Position numbers and translations under genes: made by a program. Below, piece after piece: positions 1 to 11,097 of a DNA stretch of 64,000 nt. Source of the stretch: an uncultured Pelagibacteraceae bacterium (lineage in GTDB: Bacteria; Pseudomonadota; Alphaproteobacteria; Pelagibacterales; Pelagibacteraceae); NCBI GenBank assembly GCA_902599485.1, contig CACKFP010000002.1, positions 35,308 to 99,307 on the forward strand, in the 5' to 3' direction. The notes under the pieces were generated by a model that had not been told where the DNA came from, made no database searches, and was given only the letters and a program-made list of their open reading frames with translations. Position 1 is the first letter of the stretch; every line of letters starts with the position of its first letter.

Positions 1-527
1 AAAAAAGATCTAACAAAATCACCTACTTCTGGATCTAATGATGCGGTTGGTTCATCTAATAGCAATACTTTTGGTTCATTGATTAATGCTTTTGCCAAAC
101 TAACTCTATTTTTTTGTCCAGATGATAATTCACCTGTAATGCTATTAAGTAATCCTCCCAATCTTAATTTTTCTGATAAAAATTCAATCCTCTCATTAAT
201 ATTATTTATTTTGTATAATTTTCCATAAACGGTTAGATTTTGTTTAACCGTAAGTTTTTTTGGTAATTCAATATATGGAGATATGAAGTTTATTTGTTCC
301 AAGATTTCAATTCTATTTCCCTCCAATTTTTGACCATTTATCAAAATTTCTCCACTAGTTGGTTTCAGAAGTCCTAACAACATACCAATCGTGGTCGTTT
401 TGCCTGAGCCATTTGGACCTAATAAGCCTAAAATTTCGTCTTCTTCTATGTTAAAGCTTATACCTTTTACAGCCTCATTCTTTCCATAATTTTTTTTAAT
501 ATTTTTTACTTCGACTAAATTTTTCAT
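1..527 (-). CDS. ABC transporter ATP-binding protein (3' part cut off by window start)
   Basis: Minus-strand reading from ATG at 525-527 gives MKNLVEVKNIKKNYGKNEAVKGISFNIEEDEILGLLGPNGSGKTTTIGMLLG...ELSSGQKNRVSLAKALINEPKVLLLDEPTASLD: Walker A, signature and Walker B. ATGA overlap with the tsaC stop. Absent from the ORF track because it runs off the edge. Confidence 0.9.
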   Translation of the reverse strand, partial: MKNLVEVKNIKKNYGKNEAVKGISFNIEEDEILGLLGPNGSGKTTTIGMLLGLLKPTSGEILINGQKLEGNRIEILEQINFISPYIELPKKLTVKQNLTVYGKLYKINNINERIEFLSEKLRLGGLLNSITGELSSGQKNRVSLAKALINEPKVLLLDEPTASLDPEVGDFVRSF

Positions 528-1459
528 TTTTTTGATGCTCTAAGAAGTCTATCGTTAATCACTAATCCAAAGTTTTGGTTTGGTATTTTTTGCACAGCTA
601 TTTTTCTGTAACCTAACTTCTTAATTTTTCTTAATGTTTTATACAAATTTTTACTACTCTCCATTAGATTATTTGTCTTACTTAAATAAAAATAATTCTT
701 ATTATTTTCTTTTTTCTTCTTGATTAGGATAAAAGCCTCATCTTTTTTTATTTTAACTGCGTTTAATCTAATGGGTATACCTGGTGAATAATGAACTCTC
801 CCTCTTCCTGGAGAATTTATATTGTTTTTACCATGCAATTTAGTTTTTAAATTTATTTTTAATTTTTTTTTTAATATAGAAATATCTAAACCGCCCAATC
901 TTAAAATTTGGGGTTTTTTTACTAAACTTATTATTGTAGATTCAACACCAACTTTTGATCTTCCACCTTCTAGAATAAATTTAATTTTTTCTCCAAATTC
1001 ATCATATACATCATCTTTTGTTACTGGACTTATTCCTTCAGAAATATTTGCACTTGGTGCCGCCAAAGGATATTTTAAAGATTTTAATAATATTCTAGCG
1101 GTTCGGTGACTTGGAAATCTTACACCTAACGTTTTTTTGTTATTAGTAACGTTTTTTGAAATTTTGCTTTCATTTTTTAGTTTTAATATAAAGGTAATTG
1201 GTCCAGGGCATAATGAATTATAAAGTTTATAAAACAAAGTATTTGTCTCACAATCTTTTTCCAAATCTTTAATATTATAGTAATGAACTATTAAGGGGTT
1301 ATCAGAAGGTCTTCCTTTTAATTTAAATATTTTCTTAGTGCCTTTATCAGAATAGGCGTTAGCAGCTAATCCATAGACAGTTTCTGTAGGTATTCCAACA
1401 CATTCGTTATTATTTAAATATTTTACTGCTTTTTTAATATTTGAATCATTAATTTTCAT
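524..1459 (-). CDS. tsaC: L-threonylcarbamoyladenylate synthase (Sua5/TsaC family)
   Basis: IPTETVYGLAANA, KGRPSDNPLIVHY, LAAPSANISEGISPV motifs; long Sua5-type C-terminus. Confidence 0.93.
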   Translation of the reverse strand: MKINDSNIKKAVKYLNNNECVGIPTETVYGLAANAYSDKGTKKIFKLKGRPSDNPLIVHYYNIKDLEKDCETNTLFYKLYNSLCPGPITFILKLKNESKISKNVTNNKKTLGVRFPSHRTARILLKSLKYPLAAPSANISEGISPVTKDDVYDEFGEKIKFILEGGRSKVGVESTIISLVKKPQILRLGGLDISILKKKLKINLKTKLHGKNNINSPGRGRVHYSPGIPIRLNAVKIKKDEAFILIKKKKENNKNYFYLSKTNNLMESSKNLYKTLRKIKKLGYRKIAVQKIPNQNFGLVINDRLLRASKK

Positions 1460-1479
1460 ATAATATTACAAACTATTAT

Positions 1480-1734
1480 ATGAATGAAAAAATTTTGCCA
1501 GATGATATTGAATTAAAATCTTTGAGTGAACTCACAGATATAGCAGATCGTTTAATTCAAAAATTAGAAAATAAAAAAAATTTGGAAGAATCCATTGAAG
1601 ATTATCAATATTTAATAAAGTTAAACAATATAATAGAGAAAAAATTTCAAAAGGACTCAAAAAATATATCCGAAAGTACTAAGCTAAAAATAGAAGAATT
1701 AACCTCAAGAAAAAATGAAAAAAAAATTAGTTAA
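1480..1734 (+). CDS. xseB: Exodeoxyribonuclease VII small subunit
   Basis: 84 aa helical protein with LEESIEDYQYLIKLNNIIEKKF; directly upstream of ispA and dxs, a common proteobacterial order. Confidence 0.75.
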   Translation: MNEKILPDDIELKSLSELTDIADRLIQKLENKKNLEESIEDYQYLIKLNNIIEKKFQKDSKNISESTKLKIEELTSRKNEKKIS

Positions 1735-2584
1735 AACTGTTAATGAAGTAAATAAATTTTTAAAAAATTACTTAGCAAAACAAAAAAAAACAGATCTAAT
1801 TATACCTATTAAATATGGTTTATTTCCTGGAGGAAAAAAAATAAGATCTAAGCTTATTTTTGATGTTGGAAAAATTTTTAATGTAGAAAAAAAATATCTT
1901 TTATATTTAAGTTCAGCTGTTGAATGTATACACGCTTATTCACTAATACATGACGATTTACCGTGCATGGATGATGATGATATTAGAAGAGGCAAACTGA
2001 CTACACATAAAAAATTTGGAGAATCAACAGCAGTTTTAGCTGGAAACTCCCTTTTGACATTAGCTTTTGAAATTTTATCTGATCCAAAGTTTAATATAAA
2101 TAACAATAAAAAAATTTCCCTAATAAATCTAATATCTCAATCATCAGGACACCAAGGAATAGCCGGAGGTCAATTTTTGGATTTAAATTATGAAAGAAAA
2201 AAAGTTTCTAAACAAAAAGTTATCGATATGGAGATTAAAAAGACAGGAAAATTATTTTCATTCAGCTGTTTGTCTCCAGTTATTTTGTCAAATAAAAAAA
2301 ATCAAATAAAAAAATTTTCAATTATTGGTGAAAAAATTGGTTTACTTTTTCAAATTGCAGATGATTTAATTGATTATAGCAGTACATCAAAAACTGCAGG
2401 AAAAAAAACAAATAAAGATTCAAAAAGGGGAAAAGCAACATTAATAAGTTTACTAGGATATAAAAATGCTATTAAATATGCTTCAAAACTAAAAAAAGAA
2501 ATATTTAATAGTTTAGTTAGCTATGGAAATAATGCTAGTGATTTAAAAGAGACAATTGAATTTATATTAAATAGAAATAAATAA
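1715..2584 (+). CDS. ispA: Farnesyl/geranyl diphosphate synthase
   Basis: Aspartate-rich motifs DDLPCMDDDD and DDLIDY; GGKKIRSKL. Confidence 0.92.
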   Translation: MKKKLVKTVNEVNKFLKNYLAKQKKTDLIIPIKYGLFPGGKKIRSKLIFDVGKIFNVEKKYLLYLSSAVECIHAYSLIHDDLPCMDDDDIRRGKLTTHKKFGESTAVLAGNSLLTLAFEILSDPKFNINNNKKISLINLISQSSGHQGIAGGQFLDLNYERKKVSKQKVIDMEIKKTGKLFSFSCLSPVILSNKKNQIKKFSIIGEKIGLLFQIADDLIDYSSTSKTAGKKTNKDSKRGKATLISLLGYKNAIKYASKLKKEIFNSLVSYGNNASDLKETIEFILNRNK

Positions 2585-4495
2585 ATGCAAAATTATAAAT
2601 ATTTAAATAATATTAATTTTCCTTCAGATATAAAAAAACTAAATAATGAAGAATTAAAAGTTCTATCAGAAGAAGTAAGAAGCGAAATGATTGATGCTGT
2701 TTCAAAAACAGGTGGTCATCTAGGTGCAGGCTTAGGTGTTGTAGAATTAACAGTAGCACTTCACCATGTTTTTGACACCCCAAATGATAAATTGATATGG
2801 GATGTTGGTCATCAATCATACCCTCATAAAATTTTAACAGGAAGAAAAGATAAAATACGAACTTTACGACAAGGAAGTGGATTATCTGGTTTTACAAAGC
2901 GATCAGAAAGTGAATTTGATCCCTTTGGTGCAGCTCATAGTTCTACTTCTATCTCTGCTGGACTTGGCATTGCAACAGCAAATAAATTATCAAATAAATC
3001 AGATCAGGTTATAGCAGTTATTGGTGACGGTGCAATGAGCGCAGGAATGGCATATGAAGCTATGAATAATGCTGGAGACTCAAAAACAAAAATGATCGTA
3101 ATTTTGAATGACAATGATATGTCAATTGCAAAACCAGTTGGTGCAATGAAATCTTATCTTGCTAAAATTTTTTCAGGTAAGATTTATTTTAGTTTCAGAG
3201 AAACAGTTAAAATGATTATTTCATCCTTTTCAAAAAGATTTAGCAAAAAGGCTGGAAAGGCTGAAGATTTTTTAAGATCGGCTGTCACAGGTGGTACATT
3301 ATTTAATTCATTAGGTTTTTATTATGTTGGTCCAATTGATGGTCATGATTTAGATGTTCTATTGCCTATTTTAAAAAATGCAAAAGAAAGTAATCACACT
3401 GGTCCAATACTAATTCATATAAAAACTCAAAAAGGCAAAGGATATAGTTTTGCTGAAAAATCCGAAGATAAATATCACGGAGTTACAAAATTTGATGTTC
3501 AAACTGGAGTTCAACAAAAATCAACAACCAAAGCTCCTGCTTTTACAAAAGTCTTTGCAAATACATTAATAGAGCATGCAAAGAAAGACAGTAAAATTGT
3601 AGGTATAACTGCTGCTATGCCGTCTGGGACAGGAATGGATGCATTTAGTAAAGTTTTCCCTGATAGAACTTTTGATGTTGGAATTGCTGAACAACATGCA
3701 GTTACTTTTGCTGCAGGTTTAGCCACTGAAGGTTATAAGCCTTATGCAGCAATTTATTCAACATTTTTACAAAGAGCTTATGATCAGGTAGTTCATGACG
3801 TTGCAATTCAAAGTTTACCAGTAAGATTTGCAATTGATAGAGCTGGTTTAGTTGGTGCCGATGGAGCCACTCATGCAGGTGCTTTTGATATTACATATTT
3901 ATCAACTTTACCTAATTTTATTGTTATGGCAGCAAGTGATGAAGCAGAATTGGTAAGAATGGTTAATACCTCAGTAGATATTAATAATAAACCATGTGCA
4001 TTTAGATATCCAAGGGGAAATGGAGTAGGTTTAGAATTACCCGAAATCAACGAAAAAATAGATATTGGAAAAGGAAGAGTTATTAGAGAAGGAAAGAAAG
4101 TTGCCTTAGTAAGTTTTGGAAACAGATTAAAAGAATGTTTATTGGCTGAAGAAAGTTTAAAAAAAATGGGAATTAATCCAACAATTATTGATGCTAGATT
4201 TGCAAAACCTCTGGATGAAAGTCTTATGTGGCAAGTTGCAACAAATCATGAAGTTCTAATTACATTGGAAGAAGGTTCTATTGGAGGCTTTGGAGCACAT
4301 GTAAATCATTTCTTAAATGAAAAGAATTTATTGGATAATAATTTAAAATTTAGATCAATGATTTTGCCTGATAAATTTTTGGACCAAGACAAACCTGAAC
4401 AAATGTATAAAGACGCCGGTTTAGATGCTAAATCTATTGAGGAGAAAGTTTTAGAAACTCTAAATTCTAAAGTTGTGATTAAAAAAACGAATTAA
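2585..4495 (+). CDS. dxs: 1-deoxy-D-xylulose-5-phosphate synthase
   Basis: TPP-binding [18 protein letters not shown]...LNDNDMSI; transketolase C-terminal half; follows ispA. Confidence 0.96.
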   Translation: MQNYKYLNNINFPSDIKKLNNEELKVLSEEVRSEMIDAVSKTGGHLGAGLGVVELTVALHHVFDTPNDKLIWDVGHQSYPHKILTGRKDKIRTLRQGSGLSGFTKRSESEFDPFGAAHSSTSISAGLGIATANKLSNKSDQVIAVIGDGAMSAGMAYEAMNNAGDSKTKMIVILNDNDMSIAKPVGAMKSYLAKIFSGKIYFSFRETVKMIISSFSKRFSKKAGKAEDFLRSAVTGGTLFNSLGFYYVGPIDGHDLDVLLPILKNAKESNHTGPILIHIKTQKGKGYSFAEKSEDKYHGVTKFDVQTGVQQKSTTKAPAFTKVFANTLIEHAKKDSKIVGITAAMPSGTGMDAFSKVFPDRTFDVGIAEQHAVTFAAGLATEGYKPYAAIYSTFLQRAYDQVVHDVAIQSLPVRFAIDRAGLVGADGATHAGAFDITYLSTLPNFIVMAASDEAELVRMVNTSVDINNKPCAFRYPRGNGVGLELPEINEKIDIGKGRVIREGKKVALVSFGNRLKECLLAEESLKKMGINPTIIDARFAKPLDESLMWQVATNHEVLITLEEGSIGGFGAHVNHFLNEKNLLDNNLKFRSMILPDKFLDQDKPEQMYKDAGLDAKSIEEKVLETLNSKVVIKKTN

Positions 4496-5577
4496 TTACC
4501 ACATTGAGCTTTATTCATTAAGTAATGATCAAGAATTACACAATGCATCATTGCTTCACCTATAGGAACTGCTCTAATACCTACACAAGGATCATGTCTA
4601 CCTGTGACAGAAATTGAAGTATTTTTTCCAAATTTATTAATTGTTTTTCTTTGAGAAAGAATTGATGAAGTTGGTTTTACTGCAAAAGAAACTATTATTT
4701 CTTGACCACTAGAAATACCTCCAAGAATTCCTCCAGCATTATTTGATTTAAATTTTGTTTTCATTCCTGTTCGAGACATTTCATCAGAATTTTGTTCACC
4801 AGAAAGTTGAGCAGAATTCATTCCTGATCCTATATTTACCCCTTTTACTGCGTTAATACTCATCATTGCTGATGCTAAATCCATATCTAATTTTGAATAA
4901 ATTGGAGCTCCTAATCCGACAGGAACACCTCTTGCTCTTACTTCAATAATAGCCCCACATGATGAGCCAGCTTTTCTTATCCCAAGTAAATATTTTTCCC
5001 ATAATTTTAAAACTGTTTTATCAGGACAAAATAAAGGGTTTTTTGTGATGAAACTGTCATTCCATTTTTCTGTGTCACATCCTAGTATTCCTAATTGTGT
5101 TACAGCTCCAATTACATTGTACTTTTTCCCAATAATATTTTGTAAAATTTGTTTTGCTATTGCCCCTGCTGCCACTCTTGAAGCAGTCTCTCTTGCTGAT
5201 TGTCTGCCTCCACCTCTATAATCTCTTATTCCATACTTTTTAAAATATGTATAATCAGCATGACCAGGTCTAAATTTATCTTTAATGTTTTTGTAATCCT
5301 TCGAACGCATATCTTTATTGAAGATAATCATTGAGATAGGTGTACCAGTTGTTTTGCCCTCAAATGTTCCTGATAGAATTTCTACTTTATCATCCTCTTT
5401 TCTTTGGGTTGTGAATTTTGACTGACCAGGCTTTCTTTTATTTAATTCTAACTGAATGTCTCTGATATTAAGCTTAATATTCGGAGGACAACCATCAACA
5501 ACACATCCTATTGCTGGACCGTGAGACTCACCCCAAGTAGTAAATCGAAAAAATTTTCCAAATGTATTAAAAGACAT
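4492..5577 (-). CDS. aroC: Chorismate synthase
   Basis: [52 protein letters not shown] motifs. Confidence 0.97.
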   Translation of the reverse strand: MSFNTFGKFFRFTTWGESHGPAIGCVVDGCPPNIKLNIRDIQLELNKRKPGQSKFTTQRKEDDKVEILSGTFEGKTTGTPISMIIFNKDMRSKDYKNIKDKFRPGHADYTYFKKYGIRDYRGGGRQSARETASRVAAGAIAKQILQNIIGKKYNVIGAVTQLGILGCDTEKWNDSFITKNPLFCPDKTVLKLWEKYLLGIRKAGSSCGAIIEVRARGVPVGLGAPIYSKLDMDLASAMMSINAVKGVNIGSGMNSAQLSGEQNSDEMSRTGMKTKFKSNNAGGILGGISSGQEIIVSFAVKPTSSILSQRKTINKFGKNTSISVTGRHDPCVGIRAVPIGEAMMHCVILDHYLMNKAQCGN

Positions 5578-5609
5578 TATATTATTATATAAATTATTTT
5601 GGTTAAATT

Positions 5610-6233
5610 ATGAACGAAAAAAATTCTTTAGGGTTAGATAAATGCTTTCTAGATCTCGATAATCCAATACTATTATTCACTGAATGGTACAACGAGGCAA
5701 AGAAAACAGAAATAAATGATCCAAATGCATTAGCTCTAGGCACTATTAACGAAAAAGGTTATCCAAACGTAAGAATGGTATTGCTTAAAGATTATGGAGA
5801 GGATGGATTTGTTTTTTACACTAACTTTAATAGTAATAAGGGAAACTCTATAAAGCAGAATCCAAACATTTCGATGTGCTTTCATTGGAAAAGTTTACTC
5901 AGACAAATTCGAATAGTTGGTACTGCTGAAAAAGTTTCTGATGAAGAAGCTGATAATTATTATAAATCCAGAAGTTACGGAAGTAGAATTGGTGCATGGG
6001 CATCAAATCAGAGTTCAATTTTAAAAGATAGAGAAGAGCTAAACCAATCTATAAAAAAATTTAAAGATCTCTATAAAGATGAAAATAATGTTCCAAGACC
6101 TGTTCATTGGTCAGGATGGAGGTTAAAACACCACGAAATTGAATTTTGGTTAGATGGTGAAAATAGAATTCACGAAAGATTAAAATATATTAAAGAAAAT
6201 AATGATTGGAAAAAAATTCTCTTATCACCTTAA
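5610..6233 (+). CDS. pdxH: Pyridoxamine 5'-phosphate oxidase
   Basis: NVRMVLLKDYGEDGFVFYTNFNSNKG, FHWKSLLRQIRI, PRPVHWSGWRL, FWLDGENRIHERL. Confidence 0.95.
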   Translation: MNEKNSLGLDKCFLDLDNPILLFTEWYNEAKKTEINDPNALALGTINEKGYPNVRMVLLKDYGEDGFVFYTNFNSNKGNSIKQNPNISMCFHWKSLLRQIRIVGTAEKVSDEEADNYYKSRSYGSRIGAWASNQSSILKDREELNQSIKKFKDLYKDENNVPRPVHWSGWRLKHHEIEFWLDGENRIHERLKYIKENNDWKKILLSP

Positions 6234-7243
6234 AATTTTCTATTAATACTAAATGAAGTTAAATTTTTGAGTATAGTTTTTTCTTCACAATCTTGAAATA
6301 TACTTAATGAATTTGATGCTAAACCTATATAGTGCTCCGCTTTCTTGTAACACTCATTAATTATATTATATTTTTTTACCAATGTAAGCACATAGTCAAA
6401 TTGTTCTTTAGATCTGATATTTTGTTCAAATATTTTTTTTAAAACTAATTTTTCATCTGAAGATAATTTTTGATGTAATAGAATAATTGGGAGAGTAACC
6501 TTGCCCTCAAAGAAATCTTTCCCTATCTCTTTACCAAACATTTTTAATTCTGAGTTATAGTCAAGTGTGTCATCTGCAATCTGAAATGCTAATCCAAGGT
6601 TCTTTCCATAGAATTCTAGTGCATCTTTAAATTTATTATCTTTATCAGTAATTATCGACCCAACTTTTGAAGAAGCTGAAAATAAAGCTGCAGTTTTAGA
6701 AGAAATTATATTCAAATATGTATCTTCTAACATTTCAGAGTCACCTTTATGTTGTAATTGCAAAACTTCTCCTTGAGCAATAGTTGATGATGTAGAAGAT
6801 AAAAGTTTTAATACTTCAATACTTCCATCCTCAACCATCATTTCAAAACATCTACTTAATAAATAGTCTCCAACAAGAATTGATGACTGATTTCCCCAAA
6901 TTTTATTTGTAGTTTTTTTACCTCTTCTTAAATCTGCGCTGTCAATTACATCATCATGCATAAGAGTTGCTGCGTGTATAAGTTCAACACATGCAGCTAG
7001 GTTCACATCTCTACTACCTTTTGTATATCCACACAATTTAGCACACTCCAAAGTAAGCAATGCTCTTAATCTTTTACCTCCACTAGTCATGTGGTAAGCT
7101 GTCATTTCTTTAACAAGCTCAACTTTACTATCTAATTTATAAGAAATTTTGTCTTCAACTAAACTTAGTTTTTCATCAACAGAATTTACTAAATCTGTAT
7201 ACGCATTAGTTATTTGCTTTTTTAATTGAACTACTGAACCCAT
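6230..7243 (-). CDS. ispB: Polyprenyl (octaprenyl-type) diphosphate synthase
   Basis: GGKRLRALL, LMHDDVIDSADLRRG and FQIADDTLDY motifs. Confidence 0.92.
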   Translation of the reverse strand: MGSVVQLKKQITNAYTDLVNSVDEKLSLVEDKISYKLDSKVELVKEMTAYHMTSGGKRLRALLTLECAKLCGYTKGSRDVNLAACVELIHAATLMHDDVIDSADLRRGKKTTNKIWGNQSSILVGDYLLSRCFEMMVEDGSIEVLKLLSSTSSTIAQGEVLQLQHKGDSEMLEDTYLNIISSKTAALFSASSKVGSIITDKDNKFKDALEFYGKNLGLAFQIADDTLDYNSELKMFGKEIGKDFFEGKVTLPIILLHQKLSSDEKLVLKKIFEQNIRSKEQFDYVLTLVKKYNIINECYKKAEHYIGLASNSLSIFQDCEEKTILKNLTSFSINRKF

Positions 7244-7351
7244 AAATTCAAAATATTACATTAAGTTTATTAATATACTTATCAATTGACGCACCTAATT
7301 CTTCAACTATAAGTAGCTTTATAATTAAGTAAAATTTTTATAATCATTTGT

Positions 7352-8158
7352 ATGTTTTCATTTTTTAAAAAAAAAAAAATTGTTAGTCTTTTAAGACTTA
7401 CTGGCGTCATAGGAAATGTTGGAAAGTTTAAACAAGGAATAGAATATTCCTCTCAAGAAGAAATGATAAAAAAAGCTTTTTCAGTAAAAAAAGCAGAGGC
7501 TGTTGCAATTTCAATTAATTCACCAGGGGGTTCACCCGTTCAATCACATCTAATATATAAATTTATTAGAGAACAGTCTAAGAAAAACAAAAAAAAAGTA
7601 ATAGTTTTTGCTGAAGATGTTGCTGCATCCGGAGGCTATCTAATTGCATGCGCAGGTGATGAGATTTATGCTAATGCAAGTTCTATAATCGGATCAATAG
7701 GAGTAATTTATTCTTCTTTTGGTTTTAAAGACTTAATTCAAAAAATAGGTGTTCAAAGAAGGGTTTATACAGCTGGAAAAAATAAAAGCACTCTAGATCC
7801 TTTTTTAGATGAGAAAGAAGAGGACATTCAAAGATTAAAAAATATTCAACTGGAACTTCACCAAGAATTTATTAATGTTGTAGAGGAAAGTAGATCAACA
7901 AAATTAAACAAAACTGATGTTGAACTTTTTTCTGGAGAATTTTGGTCTGGCAAAACATCTTTAAAACTTGGTTTGATAGATGGAATAGGGAATGCAGAAC
8001 AGATATTAAGAGAAAAATTTGGTGAAGATGTTGAAATTAAAAAATTTGAAAAGTCTAAAGGATGGCTTGCCAAAAAACTTTCGTCTTCTGAAGACCATGC
8101 GGATAAATTGATAAGTGTTTTAGAAGAAAGATCTATTTGGCAAAAATATGGTTTCTAA
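7352..8158 (+). CDS. S49-family peptidase (SppA/SohB-like)
   Basis: [45 protein letters not shown] (catalytic Ser/Lys region). Confidence 0.9.
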   Translation: MFSFFKKKKIVSLLRLTGVIGNVGKFKQGIEYSSQEEMIKKAFSVKKAEAVAISINSPGGSPVQSHLIYKFIREQSKKNKKKVIVFAEDVAASGGYLIACAGDEIYANASSIIGSIGVIYSSFGFKDLIQKIGVQRRVYTAGKNKSTLDPFLDEKEEDIQRLKNIQLELHQEFINVVEESRSTKLNKTDVELFSGEFWSGKTSLKLGLIDGIGNAEQILREKFGEDVEIKKFEKSKGWLAKKLSSSEDHADKLISVLEERSIWQKYGF

Positions 8159-9032
8159 AAAAAAAACGAAAAATCCAAAATCATTTATTTCTTTTCAGGA
8201 TACAATTTTAAATCTTCAAAAGTACTGGTCAAAAAAAGGTTGCGTTATTTTACAACCTTATGATTTAGAAGTTGGAGCAGGAACATTTCACCCAGCAACA
8301 ACTCTAAGATCATTAGGTTCTAAACCATGGAAGACAGCTTACGTTCAACCATCAAGAAGACCAACAGATGGAAGGTATGGAGAAAATCCTAATCGTTTAC
8401 AACACTATTATCAATTTCAAGTTTTAATAAAACCTTCACCAAAAGATATCAAAAAAATGTATCTTAATAGCCTTTCATCAGTAGGTATTAAATACGAAGA
8501 GCACGATATCAGATTTGTAGAGGATGATTGGGAAAGTCCAACCTTAGGTGCTGCTGGTCTTGGATGGGAAGTATGGTGTGATGGTATGGAAGTTACTCAA
8601 TTTACTTACTTTCAACAAATGGCAGGTATGGAATGCAATCCAATATCTGTTGAAATTACTTATGGTTTAGAGAGATTATGTATGTTTATTCAAGGTAAAA
8701 AAAATGTTTTTGATTTAATTTGGAATGATGAGGGAGTTTTATACAAAGATGTCTTTCATCAAGCTGAAAAAGAATTTTCAGCCTATAATTTTGAGCATGC
8801 AAACACAGATAAATTATTTAAAATTTTTGATATGCTCGAAGAAGAAGCAAAATCATTAATTGAAAAGAAAATTTCTCTTCCAGCATATGATCAATGTTTA
8901 AAATCAAGTCATGTGTTCAATATTTTAGATGCTAGAGGAGTTATAAGTGTTGCTCAAAGAGCAGAATATATTGCAAGGATCAGAGATCTGACAAGAGAAA
9001 TTGGAAAAATCTGGGTAGAAACACAAAATTAA
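8148..9032 (+). CDS. glyQ: Glycyl-tRNA synthetase alpha subunit
   Basis: [59 protein letters not shown]. Confidence 0.97.
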   Translation: MVSKKKTKNPKSFISFQDTILNLQKYWSKKGCVILQPYDLEVGAGTFHPATTLRSLGSKPWKTAYVQPSRRPTDGRYGENPNRLQHYYQFQVLIKPSPKDIKKMYLNSLSSVGIKYEEHDIRFVEDDWESPTLGAAGLGWEVWCDGMEVTQFTYFQQMAGMECNPISVEITYGLERLCMFIQGKKNVFDLIWNDEGVLYKDVFHQAEKEFSAYNFEHANTDKLFKIFDMLEEEAKSLIEKKISLPAYDQCLKSSHVFNILDARGVISVAQRAEYIARIRDLTREIGKIWVETQN

Positions 9033-9033
9033 A

Positions 9034-11097
9034 ATGTCTGAATTTTTTCTTGAATTATTTAGTGAAGAAATACCTTCCAGATTACAAATCAATGCTAGAA
9101 ATGAATTAACACAAATTTTTAAAAAATTTTTTGATGATAATGAAATTATAGTTAAAGGTAAAATTAATACTTATTCAACTCCAAATAGGCTCATTGTTCA
9201 TATAAACAAGATATCTAAAGATGTAATAAAAAAAGCAGAGGAAATTAGAGGTCCTAATATAAATTCTCCAGAAAAGGCTTTGGAAGGATTTTTAAAATCC
9301 AATAAAATAAGTAAAGAGAAAGTTTTCAAAAAAAGCACTGAAAAAGGCATATTCTACTTCTACAACAAACCATCGCAAAAAATAAAAACATACGATTTAT
9401 TAAAAGAAAGTATTGCAAGTTTACTTTTAAAAATTTCATGGAAAAAATCAATGAAGTGGGGCAATCATGATTTATATTGGGGAAGACCGTTAAAATCAAT
9501 ATTAGCTTTATTTGATAAAAAAATAATTGAATTTAAATTACACCATTTACATAGTTCAAATAAAACTTTTACAGATAAAGATCTAGAAGATGAAGTAAAA
9601 AGTTTTTTTGATTTTAAATCTTATATAAAATTTTTTAAACAAAAAGGAGTGACAATTGATCAAGATAAAAGGAGAGAATTTATAATTAAAGAAATAAACA
9701 ATGCAACTAATCAAAAAAAAATTCATATAAACGTGAATGAAAAACTTATAGACGAAATAATAAATATTGTTGAAAAACCAAAAATTTTAGTATGTGAGTT
9801 TAATAAGAAATTTTTAGAAATTCCCCAAGAAATACTTATTATTACAATGCAGCATCACCAAAAATATTTTCCTACATTTGATAGCAAAAACAAAATAACA
9901 AATAATTTTATAGTTGTAGCAGATTGCAAGGACAAAAAGGGATTAGTTAAATTAGGAAATCAAAATGTTGTAGATGCAAGGTTGGCAGATGCAGAATTTT
10001 TTTGGAATAGAAATAAGTCTCAAAATTTAGTTAAACAGGTGTCTAGATTGAAGCAAATTAATTATTTTAAAGGGTTGGGAAGTTATTTTGATAAAATACA
10101 AAGAGTAAGAAAACTTAGCGGAATAATATCAGATGAACTTTTAATAAGTAAAGAAAAGATAGAAATTGCCTCCTCAATTTGCAAAGTAGATTTGATGTCG
10201 GATTTAGTCGGAGAGTTTCCCGAATTACAAGGCGTGATGGGTGGATATTTCGCAAGAGAGCAAGGTTTTGACGAAGAAATAAGTTTAGCTGTTTCAGAGC
10301 ATTACTTACCAAGCGGCATTGATAGTAAAGTTCCAAAAAAACCATACAGCATAGCATTATCGTTAAGTGACAAAATAGACTCTTTAGTTGGATTTTTTGG
10401 AATCAATCTTAAACCAACTAGTTCAAAAGATCCTTATGCTTTAAGAAGAATGGCAATTAGTTTATTAAGGTTAATAATTGAAAATCAAAAAAAAATAAAA
10501 TTAAGAGATCTAATAAATTATTCAATAAATTTATATAAAGAACAAAATTACTCTTTTGACTCAAAATTGATAAATGATGAATTGGGAGATTTTATTTTAG
10601 ATAGATTAAAAAATTATTTAAAAGAAAAAAATATTAGGTCGGATATTATTGAATGCTCCACTAATTCTTATGGAATAGATGATTTACTAAAAATTTTTAA
10701 TAAATCATTAAATTTGAATAAAAATATTAAAAAAGATTTTGGTCTTGATGTTATTGCAATTTATAAAAGATCTGCAAACATTTTAAATAGCGAAGGTAAA
10801 TCAAAACTAGAAATTGTAGGTTCTGCCGATCCTGGTCTCTTTAAAAATGATTATGAAAAAAATCTTTATAAAAAAATACATGCTATAAGAAAGTATTTTT
10901 CAAGCATAGGTAGAGACGAGGATTATGATGAAAGTCTTAAAACACTTTCAAGTGCCAAAATAGAGGTTAATGAGTTTTTTGATAATGTAATAGTTAATGA
11001 TCAAGAAGAAATAATTAAAAAAAACAGACTAGAACTTTTAAAAATGTTGTGTAAAAGCTTCGATAATTATTTTAACTTTTCTAAAATAGAAGCATAA
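9034..11097 (+). CDS. glyS: Glycyl-tRNA synthetase beta subunit
   Basis: FFLELFSEEIPSRLQ; QHHQKYFP; KVDLMSDLVGEFPELQGVMGGYFA; follows glyQ. Confidence 0.96.
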   Translation: MSEFFLELFSEEIPSRLQINARNELTQIFKKFFDDNEIIVKGKINTYSTPNRLIVHINKISKDVIKKAEEIRGPNINSPEKALEGFLKSNKISKEKVFKKSTEKGIFYFYNKPSQKIKTYDLLKESIASLLLKISWKKSMKWGNHDLYWGRPLKSILALFDKKIIEFKLHHLHSSNKTFTDKDLEDEVKSFFDFKSYIKFFKQKGVTIDQDKRREFIIKEINNATNQKKIHINVNEKLIDEIINIVEKPKILVCEFNKKFLEIPQEILIITMQHHQKYFPTFDSKNKITNNFIVVADCKDKKGLVKLGNQNVVDARLADAEFFWNRNKSQNLVKQVSRLKQINYFKGLGSYFDKIQRVRKLSGIISDELLISKEKIEIASSICKVDLMSDLVGEFPELQGVMGGYFAREQGFDEEISLAVSEHYLPSGIDSKVPKKPYSIALSLSDKIDSLVGFFGINLKPTSSKDPYALRRMAISLLRLIIENQKKIKLRDLINYSINLYKEQNYSFDSKLINDELGDFILDRLKNYLKEKNIRSDIIECSTNSYGIDDLLKIFNKSLNLNKNIKKDFGLDVIAIYKRSANILNSEGKSKLEIVGSADPGLFKNDYEKNLYKKIHAIRKYFSSIGRDEDYDESLKTLSSAKIEVNEFFDNVIVNDQEEIIKKNRLELLKMLCKSFDNYFNFSKIEA

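Noticed and set aside
822-1109. Plus-strand ORF inside tsaC
   Set aside because: Antisense to a confidently assigned gene, with no recognisable domain; typical shadow ORF.
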